Shown one piece after another: positions 28,070 through 36,968 of a stretch of 64,000 nt of DNA. A model generated the notes under the pieces. That model was not told the DNA's origin. It saw only the letters and a program-made list of their open reading frames with translations, and did not search any database. Numbering within the stretch: position 1 is the first letter of the stretch; every line of letters begins with the position of its first letter. Origin of the DNA: Pseudomonas fluorescens. Lineage in GTDB: Bacteria > Pseudomonadota > Gammaproteobacteria > Pseudomonadales > Pseudomonadaceae. The position numbers and the translations under genes were made by a program. The stretch is taken from contig NZ_CP015637.1 in the NCBI RefSeq assembly GCF_001708445.1, positions 4,155,001 to 4,219,000 on the forward strand, read 5' to 3'.

Positions 28070-28969
28070 ATGTCCCTCCCCTCCCACGTGCGCCTGGTCG
28101 AAGTCGGCCCGCGCGACGGTTTGCAGAACGAAGCCCAACCCATCAGCGTGGCCGACAAGGTGCAGTTGGTGGACGCCCTGAGTGCCGCCGGCCTGGGCTA
28201 TATCGAGGTGGGCAGTTTCGTCTCGCCCAAATGGGTGCCACAGATGGCCGGTTCCGCTGAGGTGTTTGCGCAGATCCAGCGCAAGCCCGGTGTCACCTAT
28301 GGCGCGTTGGCACCGAACCTGCGCGGGTTTGAAGACGCGCTGGCGGCCGGCGTGAAGGAAGTCGCAGTGTTTGCGGCATCCTCCGAGGCGTTTTCCCAGC
28401 GCAATATCAACTGCTCCATCAGCGAAAGCCTGGAGCGTTTTGCGCCGATCATGGCGGCGGCCAAGCAGCACGGCATCAGTGTGCGTGGCTATGTGTCCTG
28501 TGTGCTGGGTTGCCCGTACGAAGGCGCGGTCGCCCCGGAGCAAGTGGCGGCAGTGGCTCGTGAGCTGTATGCCATGGGCTGCTATGAAGTGTCCCTGGGC
28601 GACACCATCGGCACCGGCACGGCCGGCGCCACGCGGCGGCTGTTCGAGGTGGTGGGTGCGCAGGTACCGCGGGACAAGTTGGCGGGGCACTTCCACGACA
28701 CGTATGGGCAGGCGATCGCCAATGTCTACGCCAGCCTGTTGGAAGGGATCAATGTGTTCGACAGCTCTATCGCGGGCCTCGGCGGCTGCCCCTACGCCAA
28801 GGGCGCCAGCGGTAACGTCGCCACCGAGGACGTGGTGTACCTGCTCGATGGGCTGGGGATCCACACGGGCATCGACCTGGAGCAACTGATCCGGGCCGGC
28901 CAACAGATCTGCACAGTGCTGGGCCGCCCCACCGGTTCGCGTGTGGCCAAGGTGCGTAGCACACAGTGA
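28070..28969 (+). CDS. liuE: Hydroxymethylglutaryl-CoA lyase
   Basis: This is a 299-residue DRE-TIM barrel enzyme (mvaB/liuE). VEVGPRDGLQNE carries the active-site DxLQNE motif. YVSCVLGCPYEG and GLGGCPYAKGASGNVATEDV hold the signature Cys and metal-site residues, and HFHDTYGQA carries the metal-binding His pair. It cleaves HMG-CoA to acetyl-CoA and acetoacetate, the last step of leucine breakdown begun by liuABCD at 31-37 kb. It follows liuR in one operon. The crcY-like sRNA lies just downstream. Confidence 0.95.
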   Translation: MSLPSHVRLVEVGPRDGLQNEAQPISVADKVQLVDALSAAGLGYIEVGSFVSPKWVPQMAGSAEVFAQIQRKPGVTYGALAPNLRGFEDALAAGVKEVAVFAASSEAFSQRNINCSISESLERFAPIMAAAKQHGISVRGYVSCVLGCPYEGAVAPEQVAAVARELYAMGCYEVSLGDTIGTGTAGATRRLFEVVGAQVPRDKLAGHFHDTYGQAIANVYASLLEGINVFDSSIAGLGGCPYAKGASGNVATEDVVYLLDGLGIHTGIDLEQLIRAGQQICTVLGRPTGSRVAKVRSTQ

Positions 28970-28988
28970 GTAACCGATCCGTGACGAT

Positions 28989-29020
28989 GTGTTACCGCAC
29001 CGCTACACATCGAGTAACAC
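28989..29020. promoter_or_regulatory. Possible CbrB activator site
   Basis: GTGTTAC (28989-28995) and GTAACAC (29014-29020) form an inverted repeat with 18 bases between. Another GTAAC lies at 28970. The element is about 85-110 bases upstream of a sigma-54 promoter, where an NtrC-type activator such as CbrB would bind. The assignment is inference. Confidence 0.5.
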
Positions 29021-29102
29021 GGGAACATATTTTGTGGCATTCGCCGTAGGCCAAATCGCACACAAAAATTAACTCATTGATTCTAAAAGACTTTATAAAG
29101 TT

Positions 29103-29116
29103 GGCACGGGTTCTGC
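29103..29116 (+). promoter_or_regulatory. Sigma-54 promoter of the CrcY-like sRNA
   Basis: TTGGCACGGGTTCTGCT contains GG at 29103-29104 and GC at 29115-29116 with exactly 10 bases between, matching the -24/-12 RpoN consensus. Transcription would begin near 29128. Confidence 0.85.
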
Positions 29117-29127
29117 TATCTCTATGG

Positions 29128-29498
29128 CATAACAAGAATAAAAAGCGCCAAACCTAATAAAAATAAGACGTAACGACTCTGACATAACAAAAACAACACG
29201 GCAGAGACGCAGCTAACAGATTTTTTTGGAGAAGATGTGCTTCGCAGGGTACGGCATGCCGAAACCCGCAACCGGATAGAGAAAAATAAAACTACCTCAG
29301 GTAGCTGCCACTGGTTGGATCGCTTGCGAAGAAGCAGATCAGCGCTCAAAAAAATACGTTTGCTCTTGACCCCGGATGGGGGTCGCCAAAAACAGCGGTA
29401 AAGGGTCACGGTTACCAAAAACAACAACAGACCGCCCCTCAATAATAAAAAAAGAGCAGGCAACGACAAATTAAAGGGGACCCTAGGGTCCCCTTTGT
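29128..29498 (+). ncRNA. crcY: CrcY/CrcX-like Hfq-Crc sequestering sRNA
   Basis: No protein gene is credible between 28970 and 29535. The sequence shows a ~370-nt transcript unit: a sigma-54 promoter, at least five A-rich Hfq/Crc-binding CA motifs (for example AACAAGAATAAAAAG at 29131, AACAAAAACAACA at 29186, AAAAACAACAACAG at 29417, AATAATAAAAAAAG at 29441), and a 24-base perfect palindrome at 29473-29496 as terminator. From memory, the length and the position next to mvaB/liuE match CrcY of P. putida. Such RNAs are activated by CbrAB and titrate Hfq-Crc to relieve carbon catabolite repression. Confidence 0.85.
29473..29498. terminator. Terminator of the CrcY-like sRNA
   Basis: AAAGGGGACC, CTAG and GGTCCCCTTT form a perfect 24-base palindrome ending in TTT. 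Because it is symmetric it can also serve the acyl-CoA synthetase gene, whose stop lies 38 bases away on the minus strand. Confidence 0.8.
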
Positions 29499-29535
29499 GC
29501 TGTGTGCACGCCTCCTCAGGCAGCGGCGCTTTCCC

Positions 29536-31173
29536 TCAGTCGTTGCGCGACGCCAACTCCTCGATACTGATCTCGCGCATGCGGAATTTCTGGACCTTGC
29601 CCGTGACGGTCATCGGAAATTCGTCCACGAACTTGAAATGCTTGGGCGTCTTGAAGTGCGCGATGCGCCCCTTGCACCAGGTGTGCAACTCCAGCGCGCT
29701 GACCACGTGCCCAGGGTGAAACTTGACCCAGGCCACAATCTCTTCGCCATAACGCTCATCCGGAACACCAATAACCTGCACGTCGGCCACCGCCGGATGG
29801 GTAAAGAAAAACTCTTCCAGCTCCCGCGAGTACACGTTCTCGCCACCGCGAATGATCATGTCTTTGTTGCGCCCGGCGATGCATACGTAGCCGTGCGCGT
29901 CCATGGTCGCCAGGTCGCCGGTGTGCATCCAGCCCGCGTCGTCGATGGCCTCGCGGGTACCTTCCGGGTTGTTCCAGTAGCCGAGCATCACGCTGTAGCC
30001 ACGGGTACACAGCTCGCCCGTCTCGCCGCGCGCCACGGTGTTACCGTCGATGTCGATGATCTTGTGTTCGAGGTGTGGCTGGGTACGCCCCACCGTGGTG
30101 ACCCGACGCTCCAGGTCATCATCGGCGCCGGTCTGCAACGACACCGGGCTGGTTTCGGTCATGCCGTAGGCAATCTGCACCTCGCCCATATGCAATTCGC
30201 CGATGACCCGGCGCATCACTTCAATGGGGCACGTGGCGCCGGCCATGATGCCGGTACGCAGGGACGACAGCTCCAACTCGCCCCGGCGCGGATGATCGAG
30301 CATGGCGATAAACATGGTGGGCACGCCGTACAGGCCAGTGGCGCGCTCTTCGGCGACGGCGGTGAGCGTCAGCAGCGGATCGAAGCCGTCATTGGGGTAG
30401 ATCATGGTGGTGCCATGGGTGATACAGCCCAGGTTGCCCATCACCATGCCAAAGCAGTGGTACAGCGGCACCGGGATCACCAGGCGATCCTGCGCGGTGA
30501 GGCCCAGGCTTTCGCCGACCATGTAGCCGTTGTTGAGGATGTTGTGGTGACTGAGGGTGGCTCCCTTGGGGAAGCCGGTAGTGCCGGAGGTGTACTGGAT
30601 ATTGACGGCTTGATCAAAGCTCAGGCTGGCTTGACGGCTGCGCACCTGTTCCGGCGCGACTCCCGCCCCGAGTGCCGCCAACTGCGACCAGGGCAGGAAA
30701 CCCGGGGGCGGGCTGGGGTCAAGGCTGATGACGCCACGCAGGTCGGGCTTCAGCGCCTGCACCATGGCATGGTAATCGGACGTCTTGAATGACCCGGCGC
30801 ACACCAGCCACTGGCAACCGGATTGCTTGAGCACGTATTCCAACTCACTGCTGCGATAGGCCGGGTTGATATTGACCAGGATCACCCCGAGCTTGGCGCT
30901 GGCGATTTGGCTGATACACCATTCGGCGCAATTGGGCGCCCAGATGCCCAGGCGGTCGCCGGTTTGCATGCCCAGGGCCAGGAACGCGCGGGCGTGCAGG
31001 TCAACGGTCTCGGCCAGTTGCCGCCAGGTGTAGCGGCGCTGTTGGTGGCGCACCACCAGGGCTTCGCCATCGGGATGCTGCGCAACGGTGCGATCGAAGG
31101 CCTGACCGATGGTCATGGCCAGCAGCGTCTTGTCCTGGGAGCCACGGCTGTAGCTCGGATTCGGTTGATCCAT
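29536..31173 (-). CDS. AMP-dependent acyl-CoA synthetase
   Basis: This 545-residue ANL-superfamily ligase activates a carboxylic acid to its CoA thioester through an acyl-AMP. Core motifs are [18 protein letters not shown] (P-loop, A3), YGMTETSP (A5), [15 protein letters not shown] (A6-A7), HTGDLATMD and [15 protein letters not shown] (A8). A C-terminal Lys occurs in [12 protein letters not shown] 31173 has AGGGG upstream; the open frame to 31290 crosses the regulatory region. It is divergent from liuA with two LiuR-type boxes between, so it may activate a branched-chain acid feeding the pathway. The exact substrate is unknown. Confidence 0.88.
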   Translation of the reverse strand: MDQPNPSYSRGSQDKTLLAMTIGQAFDRTVAQHPDGEALVVRHQQRRYTWRQLAETVDLHARAFLALGMQTGDRLGIWAPNCAEWCISQIASAKLGVILVNINPAYRSSELEYVLKQSGCQWLVCAGSFKTSDYHAMVQALKPDLRGVISLDPSPPPGFLPWSQLAALGAGVAPEQVRSRQASLSFDQAVNIQYTSGTTGFPKGATLSHHNILNNGYMVGESLGLTAQDRLVIPVPLYHCFGMVMGNLGCITHGTTMIYPNDGFDPLLTLTAVAEERATGLYGVPTMFIAMLDHPRRGELELSSLRTGIMAGATCPIEVMRRVIGELHMGEVQIAYGMTETSPVSLQTGADDDLERRVTTVGRTQPHLEHKIIDIDGNTVARGETGELCTRGYSVMLGYWNNPEGTREAIDDAGWMHTGDLATMDAHGYVCIAGRNKDMIIRGGENVYSRELEEFFFTHPAVADVQVIGVPDERYGEEIVAWVKFHPGHVVSALELHTWCKGRIAHFKTPKHFKFVDEFPMTVTGKVQKFRMREISIEELASRND

Positions 31174-31200
31174 AACGACCCCTGTTGTCTTTTTTGTAGG

Positions 31201-31260
31201 TTGACGTAAACGTAAACTACGATTGACAGCACCGCAACGCAAGCTTACGTTAACGTAAAG
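31201..31260. promoter_or_regulatory. Two LiuR-type operators between liuA and the synthetase gene
   Basis: TTGACGTAAACGTAAA (31201-31216) and TTACGTTAACGTAA (31245-31258, a perfect palindrome) share the pattern of the site before liuR at 27601. The centres are 43 bases apart, one near each divergent start. TTGACA at 31223 could be the -35 of liuA. Confidence 0.75.
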
Positions 31261-31323
31261 GTGATCGCCCTCCCCCGGCGCCCCACCCACATAACAACAA
31301 AGCTCAACTTAAGGTGCCCGTCC

Positions 31324-32487
31324 ATGAGTTATCCCTCCCTGAACTTCGCCCTCGGTGAAACCATCGACATGTTGCGCGACCAGGTGCAGTCCTTCGTGGC
31401 CAAGGAGATCGCCCCTCGCGCGGCACAGATCGACATCGACAACCTGTTTCCCGCCGACCTGTGGCGCAAGTTTGGCGACATGGGCCTGCTGGGCATCACG
31501 GTGCCGGAAGCGTACGGCGGTGCCGGCCTGGGTTACCTGGCCCACGTGGTGGCCATGGAAGAAATCAGCCGCGGTTCGGCGTCGGTGGCGCTGTCCTACG
31601 GCGCCCACTCCAACCTCTGCGTCAATCAGATCAACCGCAACGGCAACCATGAGCAGAAGCTCAAGTACCTGCCTCAACTGATCAGCGGCGAACATGTGGG
31701 CGCCCTGGCCATGAGCGAGCCGAATGCCGGCTCCGATGTGGTCTCGATGAAGCTGCGCGCCGACAAGCGTGGCGACCGCTACGTGCTCAACGGCAGCAAG
31801 ACCTGGATCACCAACGGCCCTGACGCCAACACCTATGTGATCTACGCCAAGACCGACCTGGAAAAGGGCCCCCACGGCATCACCGCCTTCATCGTCGAGC
31901 GTGACTGGAAAGGCTTCAGCCGCAGCAACAAGTTCGACAAACTGGGCATGCGCGGCTCCAACACCTGCGAGCTGTTTTTCGATGATGTGGAAGTCCCCGA
32001 AGACAATATCCTCGGTGCCCTCAACGGCGGTGTGAAAGTGCTGATGAGCGGCCTGGACTACGAACGCGTGGTGCTCTCCGGTGGCCCGACCGGGATCATG
32101 CAGGCGTGCATGGACCTGATCGTGCCCTACATCCACGACCGCAAGCAGTTCGGCCAGAGCATCGGCGAATTCCAGCTGATCCAGGGCAAGGTCGCCGACA
32201 TGTACACCCAACTCAATGCCAGCCGCGCCTACCTCTACGCAGTGGCGCAAGCCTGCGAGCGTGGCGAAACCACGCGCAAGGATGCGGCCGGGGTGATCCT
32301 CTACAGCGCCGAACGCGCGACGCAGATGGCCCTCGATGCCATCCAGATCCTCGGCGGCAACGGCTATATCAACGAATTCCCTGCCGGACGCCTGCTGCGT
32401 GACGCCAAGCTGTATGAAATCGGGGCCGGCACCAGTGAGATTCGGCGGATGCTGATCGGTCGCGAACTCTTCAACGAAACCCGCTGA
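31324..32487 (+). CDS. liuA: Isovaleryl-CoA dehydrogenase
   Basis: This 387-residue ACAD-family flavoenzyme converts isovaleryl-CoA to 3-methylcrotonyl-Co[18 protein letters not shown] and [13 protein letters not shown] line the FAD/substrate site. [15 protein letters not shown] carries the Glu seen in isovaleryl-CoA dehydrogenases in place of the more C-terminal base of other ACADs. The C-terminus [16 protein letters not shown] is standard. ATG 31324 begins the conserved N-terminus, with AAGG upstream. It is the first gene of liuABCD, and 11 bases separate it from liuB. Confidence 0.95.
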   Translation: MSYPSLNFALGETIDMLRDQVQSFVAKEIAPRAAQIDIDNLFPADLWRKFGDMGLLGITVPEAYGGAGLGYLAHVVAMEEISRGSASVALSYGAHSNLCVNQINRNGNHEQKLKYLPQLISGEHVGALAMSEPNAGSDVVSMKLRADKRGDRYVLNGSKTWITNGPDANTYVIYAKTDLEKGPHGITAFIVERDWKGFSRSNKFDKLGMRGSNTCELFFDDVEVPEDNILGALNGGVKVLMSGLDYERVVLSGGPTGIMQACMDLIVPYIHDRKQFGQSIGEFQLIQGKVADMYTQLNASRAYLYAVAQACERGETTRKDAAGVILYSAERATQMALDAIQILGGNGYINEFPAGRLLRDAKLYEIGAGTSEIRRMLIGRELFNETR

Positions 32488-32498
32488 AGGAACACGTC

Positions 32499-34106
32499 AT
32501 GGCCACCTTGCACACCCAGCTCAACCCGCGCTCGGCGGAGTTCATCGCCAATGACGCAGCGATGCGCCAACAGGTCGACGCCCTGCACACCCTGCTCGCC
32601 CACGTGCAGCAGGGTGGCGGCGCCAAGGCCCAGGAGCGCCACACTTCACGCGGCAAACTGTTGCCGCGCGAGCGCATCAACCGCTTGCTCGACCCAGGCT
32701 CACCGTTCCTTGAACTCAGCCAACTGGCCGCCCACCAGGTGTATGGCGAAGACGTGCCTGCCGCCGGCGTGATTGCCGGGATAGGCCGGGTCGAAGGGGT
32801 TGAATGCATGATCGTCGCCAACGATGCCACGGTGAAGGGCGGCTCCTACTACCCGCTGACCGTGAAGAAACACCTGCGCGCCCAAACCATCGCCGAGCAG
32901 AATCGCCTGCCGTGCATCTACCTGGTGGACTCAGGTGGCGCCAACCTGCCGCGCCAGGATGAAGTGTTTCCCGACCGTGAGCACTTCGGGCGGATCTTCT
33001 TCAACCAGGCGAACATGAGTGCCCAGGGCATCCCGCAGATCGCCGTGGTGATGGGTTCGTGCACCGCCGGCGGCGCCTACGTGCCGGCGATGGCCGACGA
33101 AGCGATCATGGTGCGCCAGCAGGCCACCATCTTCCTCGCCGGCCCGCCGCTGGTGAAGGCGGCGACCGGTGAAGTGGTCAGCGCTGAAGACCTCGGCGGT
33201 GCCGATGTGCACTGCAAGATTTCTGGCGTAGCCGACCACTATGCCGACAGCGACGAGCACGCCCTGGCCCTGGCCCGCCGCAGCGTCGCCCACCTCAATT
33301 GGCACAAGCAGGGCCAGTTGCTGCAACGCACGCCGGTAGCGCCGTTGTATAGCAGCGAGGAGCTCTATGGCGTGATCCCGGCCGATGCCAAGCAACCGTT
33401 CGATGTGCACGAAGTGATCGCACGGCTGGTGGACGGCTCGGTGTTCGATGAATTCAAGGCCCTGTTCGGCACCACCCTGGTGTGCGGTTTTGCCCACTTG
33501 CACGGCTATCCGATTGCGATCCTGGCCAACAACGGGATTTTGTTTGCGGAAGCCGCGCAAAAAGGCGCGCACTTTATCGAGCTGGCCTGCCAGCGCGGGA
33601 TTCCGCTGCTGTTCTTGCAGAACATCACCGGCTTTATGGTCGGCCAGAAATACGAGGCCGGCGGTATCGCCAAGCATGGCGCCAAGCTGGTCACCGCCGT
33701 GGCCTGCGCCAAGGTGCCGAAATTCACGGTGATCATCGGCGGCAGCTTTGGTGCCGGTAACTATGGGATGTGCGGCCGCGCCTACGACCCGCGCTTTTTA
33801 TGGATGTGGCCGAACGCGCGCATCGGTGTGATGGGTGCCGAGCAGGCCGCAGGGGTGCTGGTGCAGGTCAAGCGTGAACAGGCCGAACGTGCAGGGGTTG
33901 CGTTCAGTGCCGAAGAAGAAGCGGCGATCAAGCAGCCGATCCTCGACCAGTATGAAACCCAGGGCCATCCCTACTACTCCAGCGCGCGCTTGTGGGACGA
34001 CGGCGTCATCGACCCGATGCAGACCCGCGACGTGCTGGCCCTGGCGCTGTCTGCCGCGCTGAATGCCCCCATCGAGCCGAGCCGCTTCGGCGTGTTCCGC
34101 ATGTAA
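32499..34106 (+). CDS. liuB: Methylcrotonyl-CoA carboxylase, carboxyltransferase subunit
   Basis: This 535-residue beta subunit transfers the carboxyl group from biotin to 3-methylcrotonyl-CoA. The two crotonase-like carboxyltransferase halves are present: [17 protein letters not shown] in the first, and [25 protein letters not shown] with [20 protein letters not shown] in the second. Length is typical of MccB. It works with the biotin subunit LiuD. A near-perfect REP doublet follows the stop at once, separating it from liuC. Confidence 0.96.
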   Translation: MATLHTQLNPRSAEFIANDAAMRQQVDALHTLLAHVQQGGGAKAQERHTSRGKLLPRERINRLLDPGSPFLELSQLAAHQVYGEDVPAAGVIAGIGRVEGVECMIVANDATVKGGSYYPLTVKKHLRAQTIAEQNRLPCIYLVDSGGANLPRQDEVFPDREHFGRIFFNQANMSAQGIPQIAVVMGSCTAGGAYVPAMADEAIMVRQQATIFLAGPPLVKAATGEVVSAEDLGGADVHCKISGVADHYADSDEHALALARRSVAHLNWHKQGQLLQRTPVAPLYSSEELYGVIPADAKQPFDVHEVIARLVDGSVFDEFKALFGTTLVCGFAHLHGYPIAILANNGILFAEAAQKGAHFIELACQRGIPLLFLQNITGFMVGQKYEAGGIAKHGAKLVTAVACAKVPKFTVIIGGSFGAGNYGMCGRAYDPRFLWMWPNARIGVMGAEQAAGVLVQVKREQAERAGVAFSAEEEAAIKQPILDQYETQGHPYYSSARLWDDGVIDPMQTRDVLALALSAALNAPIEPSRFGVFRM

Positions 34107-34210
34107 CCTGTAGGAGCGAGCTTGCTCGCGAAGGTCGTTAACGATAACGCGAGCATTCTGGATGAACGCGTTGCCTGGACGTTTTTCGCGAGCAAGCTCG
34201 CTCCTACAGG
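34107..34210. repeat. REP doublet inside the liu operon
   Basis: Two exact 26-base inverted arms (34107-34132 and 34185-34210; core TGTAGGAGCGAGCTTGCTCG) flank a 52-base loop. The left arm begins right after the liuB stop and the right arm ends 30 bases before the liuC start. The core sequence differs from the GTGGGAGGGGGC type used elsewhere in the window. Confidence 0.9.
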
Positions 34211-34239
34211 AGACCTCTCATCATCATGGAGCTCCTTGC

Positions 34240-35046
34240 ATGAGCGATTTCAACACCCTCGAACTGATCACCGACAGCCGTGGCTTTGCCACGCTGTGGC
34301 TCAGTCGTGAAGCCAAGAACAACGCATTCAACGCCGAGATGATCCGCGAACTGATCATCGCCCTCGACCAGGTGCAAGGTGATCCGTCCCTGCGCTTCCT
34401 GGTCCTGCGCGGGCGCGGCAAGCACTTCAGCGCCGGGGCCGACCTGGCCTGGATGCAGCAATCGGCCGAGCTGGACTACCACACCAACCTGGACGACGCC
34501 CGCGAACTGGCCGAGCTGATGTACAACCTGGCGAAGCTGAAGATCCCCACCCTGGCAGTGGTGCAAGGCGCGGCCTACGGTGGCGCATTGGGCCTGATCA
34601 GTTGCTGCGACATGGCGATTGGTGCCGATGACGCACAGTTCTGCCTGTCAGAAGTGCGTATTGGCTTGGCGCCAGCGGTGATCAGCCCGTTTGTGGTACA
34701 GGCGATCGGCGAGCGCGCAGCCCGGCGTTATGCGCTGACGGCCGAACGGTTTGGCGGCCAACGGGCGCGGGATATCGGCCTGCTGGCGGAAAGCTATCCG
34801 ACCGATACGCTGGAACAACAGGTCGCGCAATGGGTTGCCAACCTGCTGCAAAACAGCCCGGCGGCGATGCGCGCCAGCAAAGACTTATTGCGCGAGGTCG
34901 GTAACGGCGCCCTCACCCCGGCCCTGCGCCGCTATTGCGAAAATGCCATCGCCCGCATTCGCGTCAGCGCCGAAGGCCAGGAAGGCTTGCGCGCGTTCCT
35001 GCAAAAACGTACGCCCAGCTGGCAATCCCAGGAGCCCCGTTCATGA
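34240..35046 (+). CDS. liuC: Methylglutaconyl-CoA hydratase
   Basis: This 268-residue enoyl-CoA hydratase/isomerase-fold protein has the oxyanion-hole motifs FSAGADLAWM and VQGAAYGGALGLISCCDM. In the liu pathway it hydrates 3-methylglutaconyl-CoA to HMG-CoA, the substrate of LiuE. The start at 34240 has GGAG 8 bases upstream; the longer frame to 34162 runs through the REP element and is rejected. The stop overlaps the liuD start in ATGA. Confidence 0.93.
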   Translation: MSDFNTLELITDSRGFATLWLSREAKNNAFNAEMIRELIIALDQVQGDPSLRFLVLRGRGKHFSAGADLAWMQQSAELDYHTNLDDARELAELMYNLAKLKIPTLAVVQGAAYGGALGLISCCDMAIGADDAQFCLSEVRIGLAPAVISPFVVQAIGERAARRYALTAERFGGQRARDIGLLAESYPTDTLEQQVAQWVANLLQNSPAAMRASKDLLREVGNGALTPALRRYCENAIARIRVSAEGQEGLRAFLQKRTPSWQSQEPRS

Positions 35047-36968
35047 GCACACTGACCACCGTACTGGTGGCCAACCGTGGCGAAATCGCCTGCCGGGTGA
35101 TGCGCACCGCCAAGGCCATGGGCTTGACCACCGTCGCTGTACACAGCGCCACGGACCGCGACGCGCGCCATAGTCGCGAGGCGGATATCCGCGTCGACCT
35201 GGGGGGCAGCAAAGCCACGGACAGCTACCTGCAGATCGACAAATTGATCGCCGCGGCCCAGTCCAGCGGCGCCCAGGCGATTCATCCGGGCTACGGCTTC
35301 CTGTCGGAAAACGCCGGGTTTGCCCGCGCGGTCGAGGCCGCTGGCTTGATCTTCCTCGGCCCGCCCGCCTCGGCGATCGACGCCATGGGCAGCAAGTCGG
35401 CCGCCAAGGCGTTGATGGAGACCGCCGGCGTGCCGCTGGTGCCGGGTTACCACGGCGAAGCCCAGGACCTGGAGACGTTCCGCGATGCCTGCGCGCGTAT
35501 CGGCTACCCGGTGCTGCTCAAGGCCACGGCCGGCGGCGGCGGCAAGGGAATGAAAGTGGTCGAGGACGTCAGTCAGTTGGCCGAGGCATTGGCCTCTGCC
35601 CAGCGCGAGGCGCTGTCGTCGTTCGGCAATGGGCAGATGCTGGTGGAAAAATACCTGCTCAAGCCGCGCCATGTGGAGATCCAGGTGTTTGCCGACCAGC
35701 AGGGGCATTGCCTGTACCTCAATGAGCGCGATTGCTCGATCCAGCGTCGGCACCAAAAAGTCGTCGAGGAAGCCCCGGCGCCTGGCTTGAGTACTGAACA
35801 GCGCAAGGCCATGGGCGAAGCGGCGGTACGCGCAGCCCAGGCCATTGGCTATGTGGGCGCGGGCACGGTGGAATTTCTGCTGGATGCCCGTGGCGAGTTT
35901 TTCTTTATGGAAATGAACACGCGCCTGCAAGTGGAACACCCGGTGACTGAAGCGATTACCGGCCTCGATCTGGTGGCCTGGCAGATTCGCGTGGCCCAGG
36001 GTGAAGCGCTGCCGATCACCCAGGCACAAGTGCCGCTGATCGGCCATGCCATCGAAGTACGGCTGTACGCCGAAGACCCCTCCAACGATTTCCTGCCGGC
36101 CACCGGGCACCTGGCGCTGTACCGCGAATCAGCCCCCGGCCCGGGGCGACGCGTGGACAGCGGCGTCGAGCAGGGCGACAGCGTGTCGCCCTTCTACGAC
36201 CCGATGCTCGGCAAGCTGATTGCCTGGGGCGAAGACCGTGAACAGGCGCGATTGCGGCTGTTGAGCATGCTGGATGAATTTGCGGTGGGCGGGCTGCGGA
36301 CCAACCTGAGCTTCCTGCGTCGAATCATCGCCCACCCCGCGTTTGCCGCGGCGGAACTGGATACCGGGTTTATCCCGCGCTATCAGGATGAGCTGCTGCC
36401 GGTACCTGGCGCCTTGGGCGATGAGTTCTGGCAGGCCGCGGCCGCGGCGTTCATACAGAGCTTGCCGGCCGGTGACGGGCCTTGGGCGGACACGCGCGGT
36501 TTTCGTGCCGGCCTGCCCGCCGAAGTCTCGCTGCACTTGAGCTGCAATGGGCAGGATCGGTTGGTGACATTACCCACCCAGCCCCCGCTGTTGCGCGGCG
36601 AACAACTGCTGATCGAGCACCAGGGCGTACGCCGCGCTCATCTGGCGGTGCGCAGCGAAAGCACCCTGTACCTGCGCTGGGATGGCGAGTTGCACGCGGT
36701 CAGCCTGTTCGACCCGATTGCAGCGGTCGAGGCCGGCCAGTTCCATCAAGGCGGCCTGACCGCGCCCATGAACGGCAGCATCGTGCGGGTGCTGGTGGAA
36801 GTCGGCCAAGCCGTGGAGGCCGGCACGCAACTGGTGGTGCTGGAAGCCATGAAGATGGAACACAGCATCCGTGCGCCCCAGGCCGGGGTGATCAAGGCGT
36901 TGTTCTGCGAGGAAGGCGAAATGGTTGCCGAAGGCTGCGCGCTGGTGGAGCTCGAAACAGCCGACTAG
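35043..36968 (+). CDS. liuD: Methylcrotonyl-CoA carboxylase, biotin subunit
   Basis: This 641-residue alpha subunit has a biotin carboxylase N-terminal domain (VLVANRGEIACRVMRTAKAM), ATP-grasp (KATAGGGGKGMKVVED, then MEMNTRLQVEHPVTE), the BC C-terminal domain, and a biotinyl domain with EAMKMEHS, in which Lys604 is biotinylated. It carboxylates biotin with bicarbonate and ATP and hands the group to LiuB. It is the last gene of the operon. Its stop overlaps the stop of the convergent repressor gene (36965-36968). Confidence 0.96.
   Translation: MSTLTTVLVANRGEIACRVMRTAKAMGLTTVAVHSATDRDARHSREADIRVDLGGSKATDSYLQIDKLIAAAQSSGAQAIHPGYGFLSENAGFARAVEAAGLIFLGPPASAIDAMGSKSAAKALMETAGVPLVPGYHGEAQDLETFRDACARIGYPVLLKATAGGGGKGMKVVEDVSQLAEALASAQREALSSFGNGQMLVEKYLLKPRHVEIQVFADQQGHCLYLNERDCSIQRRHQKVVEEAPAPGLSTEQRKAMGEAAVRAAQAIGYVGAGTVEFLLDARGEFFFMEMNTRLQVEHPVTEAITGLDLVAWQIRVAQGEALPITQAQVPLIGHAIEVRLYAEDPSNDFLPATGHLALYRESAPGPGRRVDSGVEQGDSVSPFYDPMLGKLIAWGEDREQARLRLLSMLDEFAVGGLRTNLSFLRRIIAHPAFAAAELDTGFIPRYQDELLPVPGALGDEFWQAAAAAFIQSLPAGDGPWADTRGFRAGLPAEVSLHLSCNGQDRLVTLPTQPPLLRGEQLLIEHQGVRRAHLAVRSESTLYLRWDGELHAVSLFDPIAAVEAGQFHQGGLTAPMNGSIVRVLVEVGQAVEAGTQLVVLEAMKMEHSIRAPQAGVIKALFCEEGEMVAEGCALVELETAD

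Noticed and set aside
29122..29469. 115-codon minus-strand frame over the crcY region
   Set aside because: It reads the complement of A-rich sRNA motifs as Phe/Leu runs, has no ribosome site and conflicts with the sigma-54 promoter and terminator of the sRNA.
28970..29535. Truncated gene or IS remnant in the 560-base gap
   Set aside because: There are no terminal repeats or coding bias; promoter, A-rich motifs and terminator explain the interval as an sRNA.
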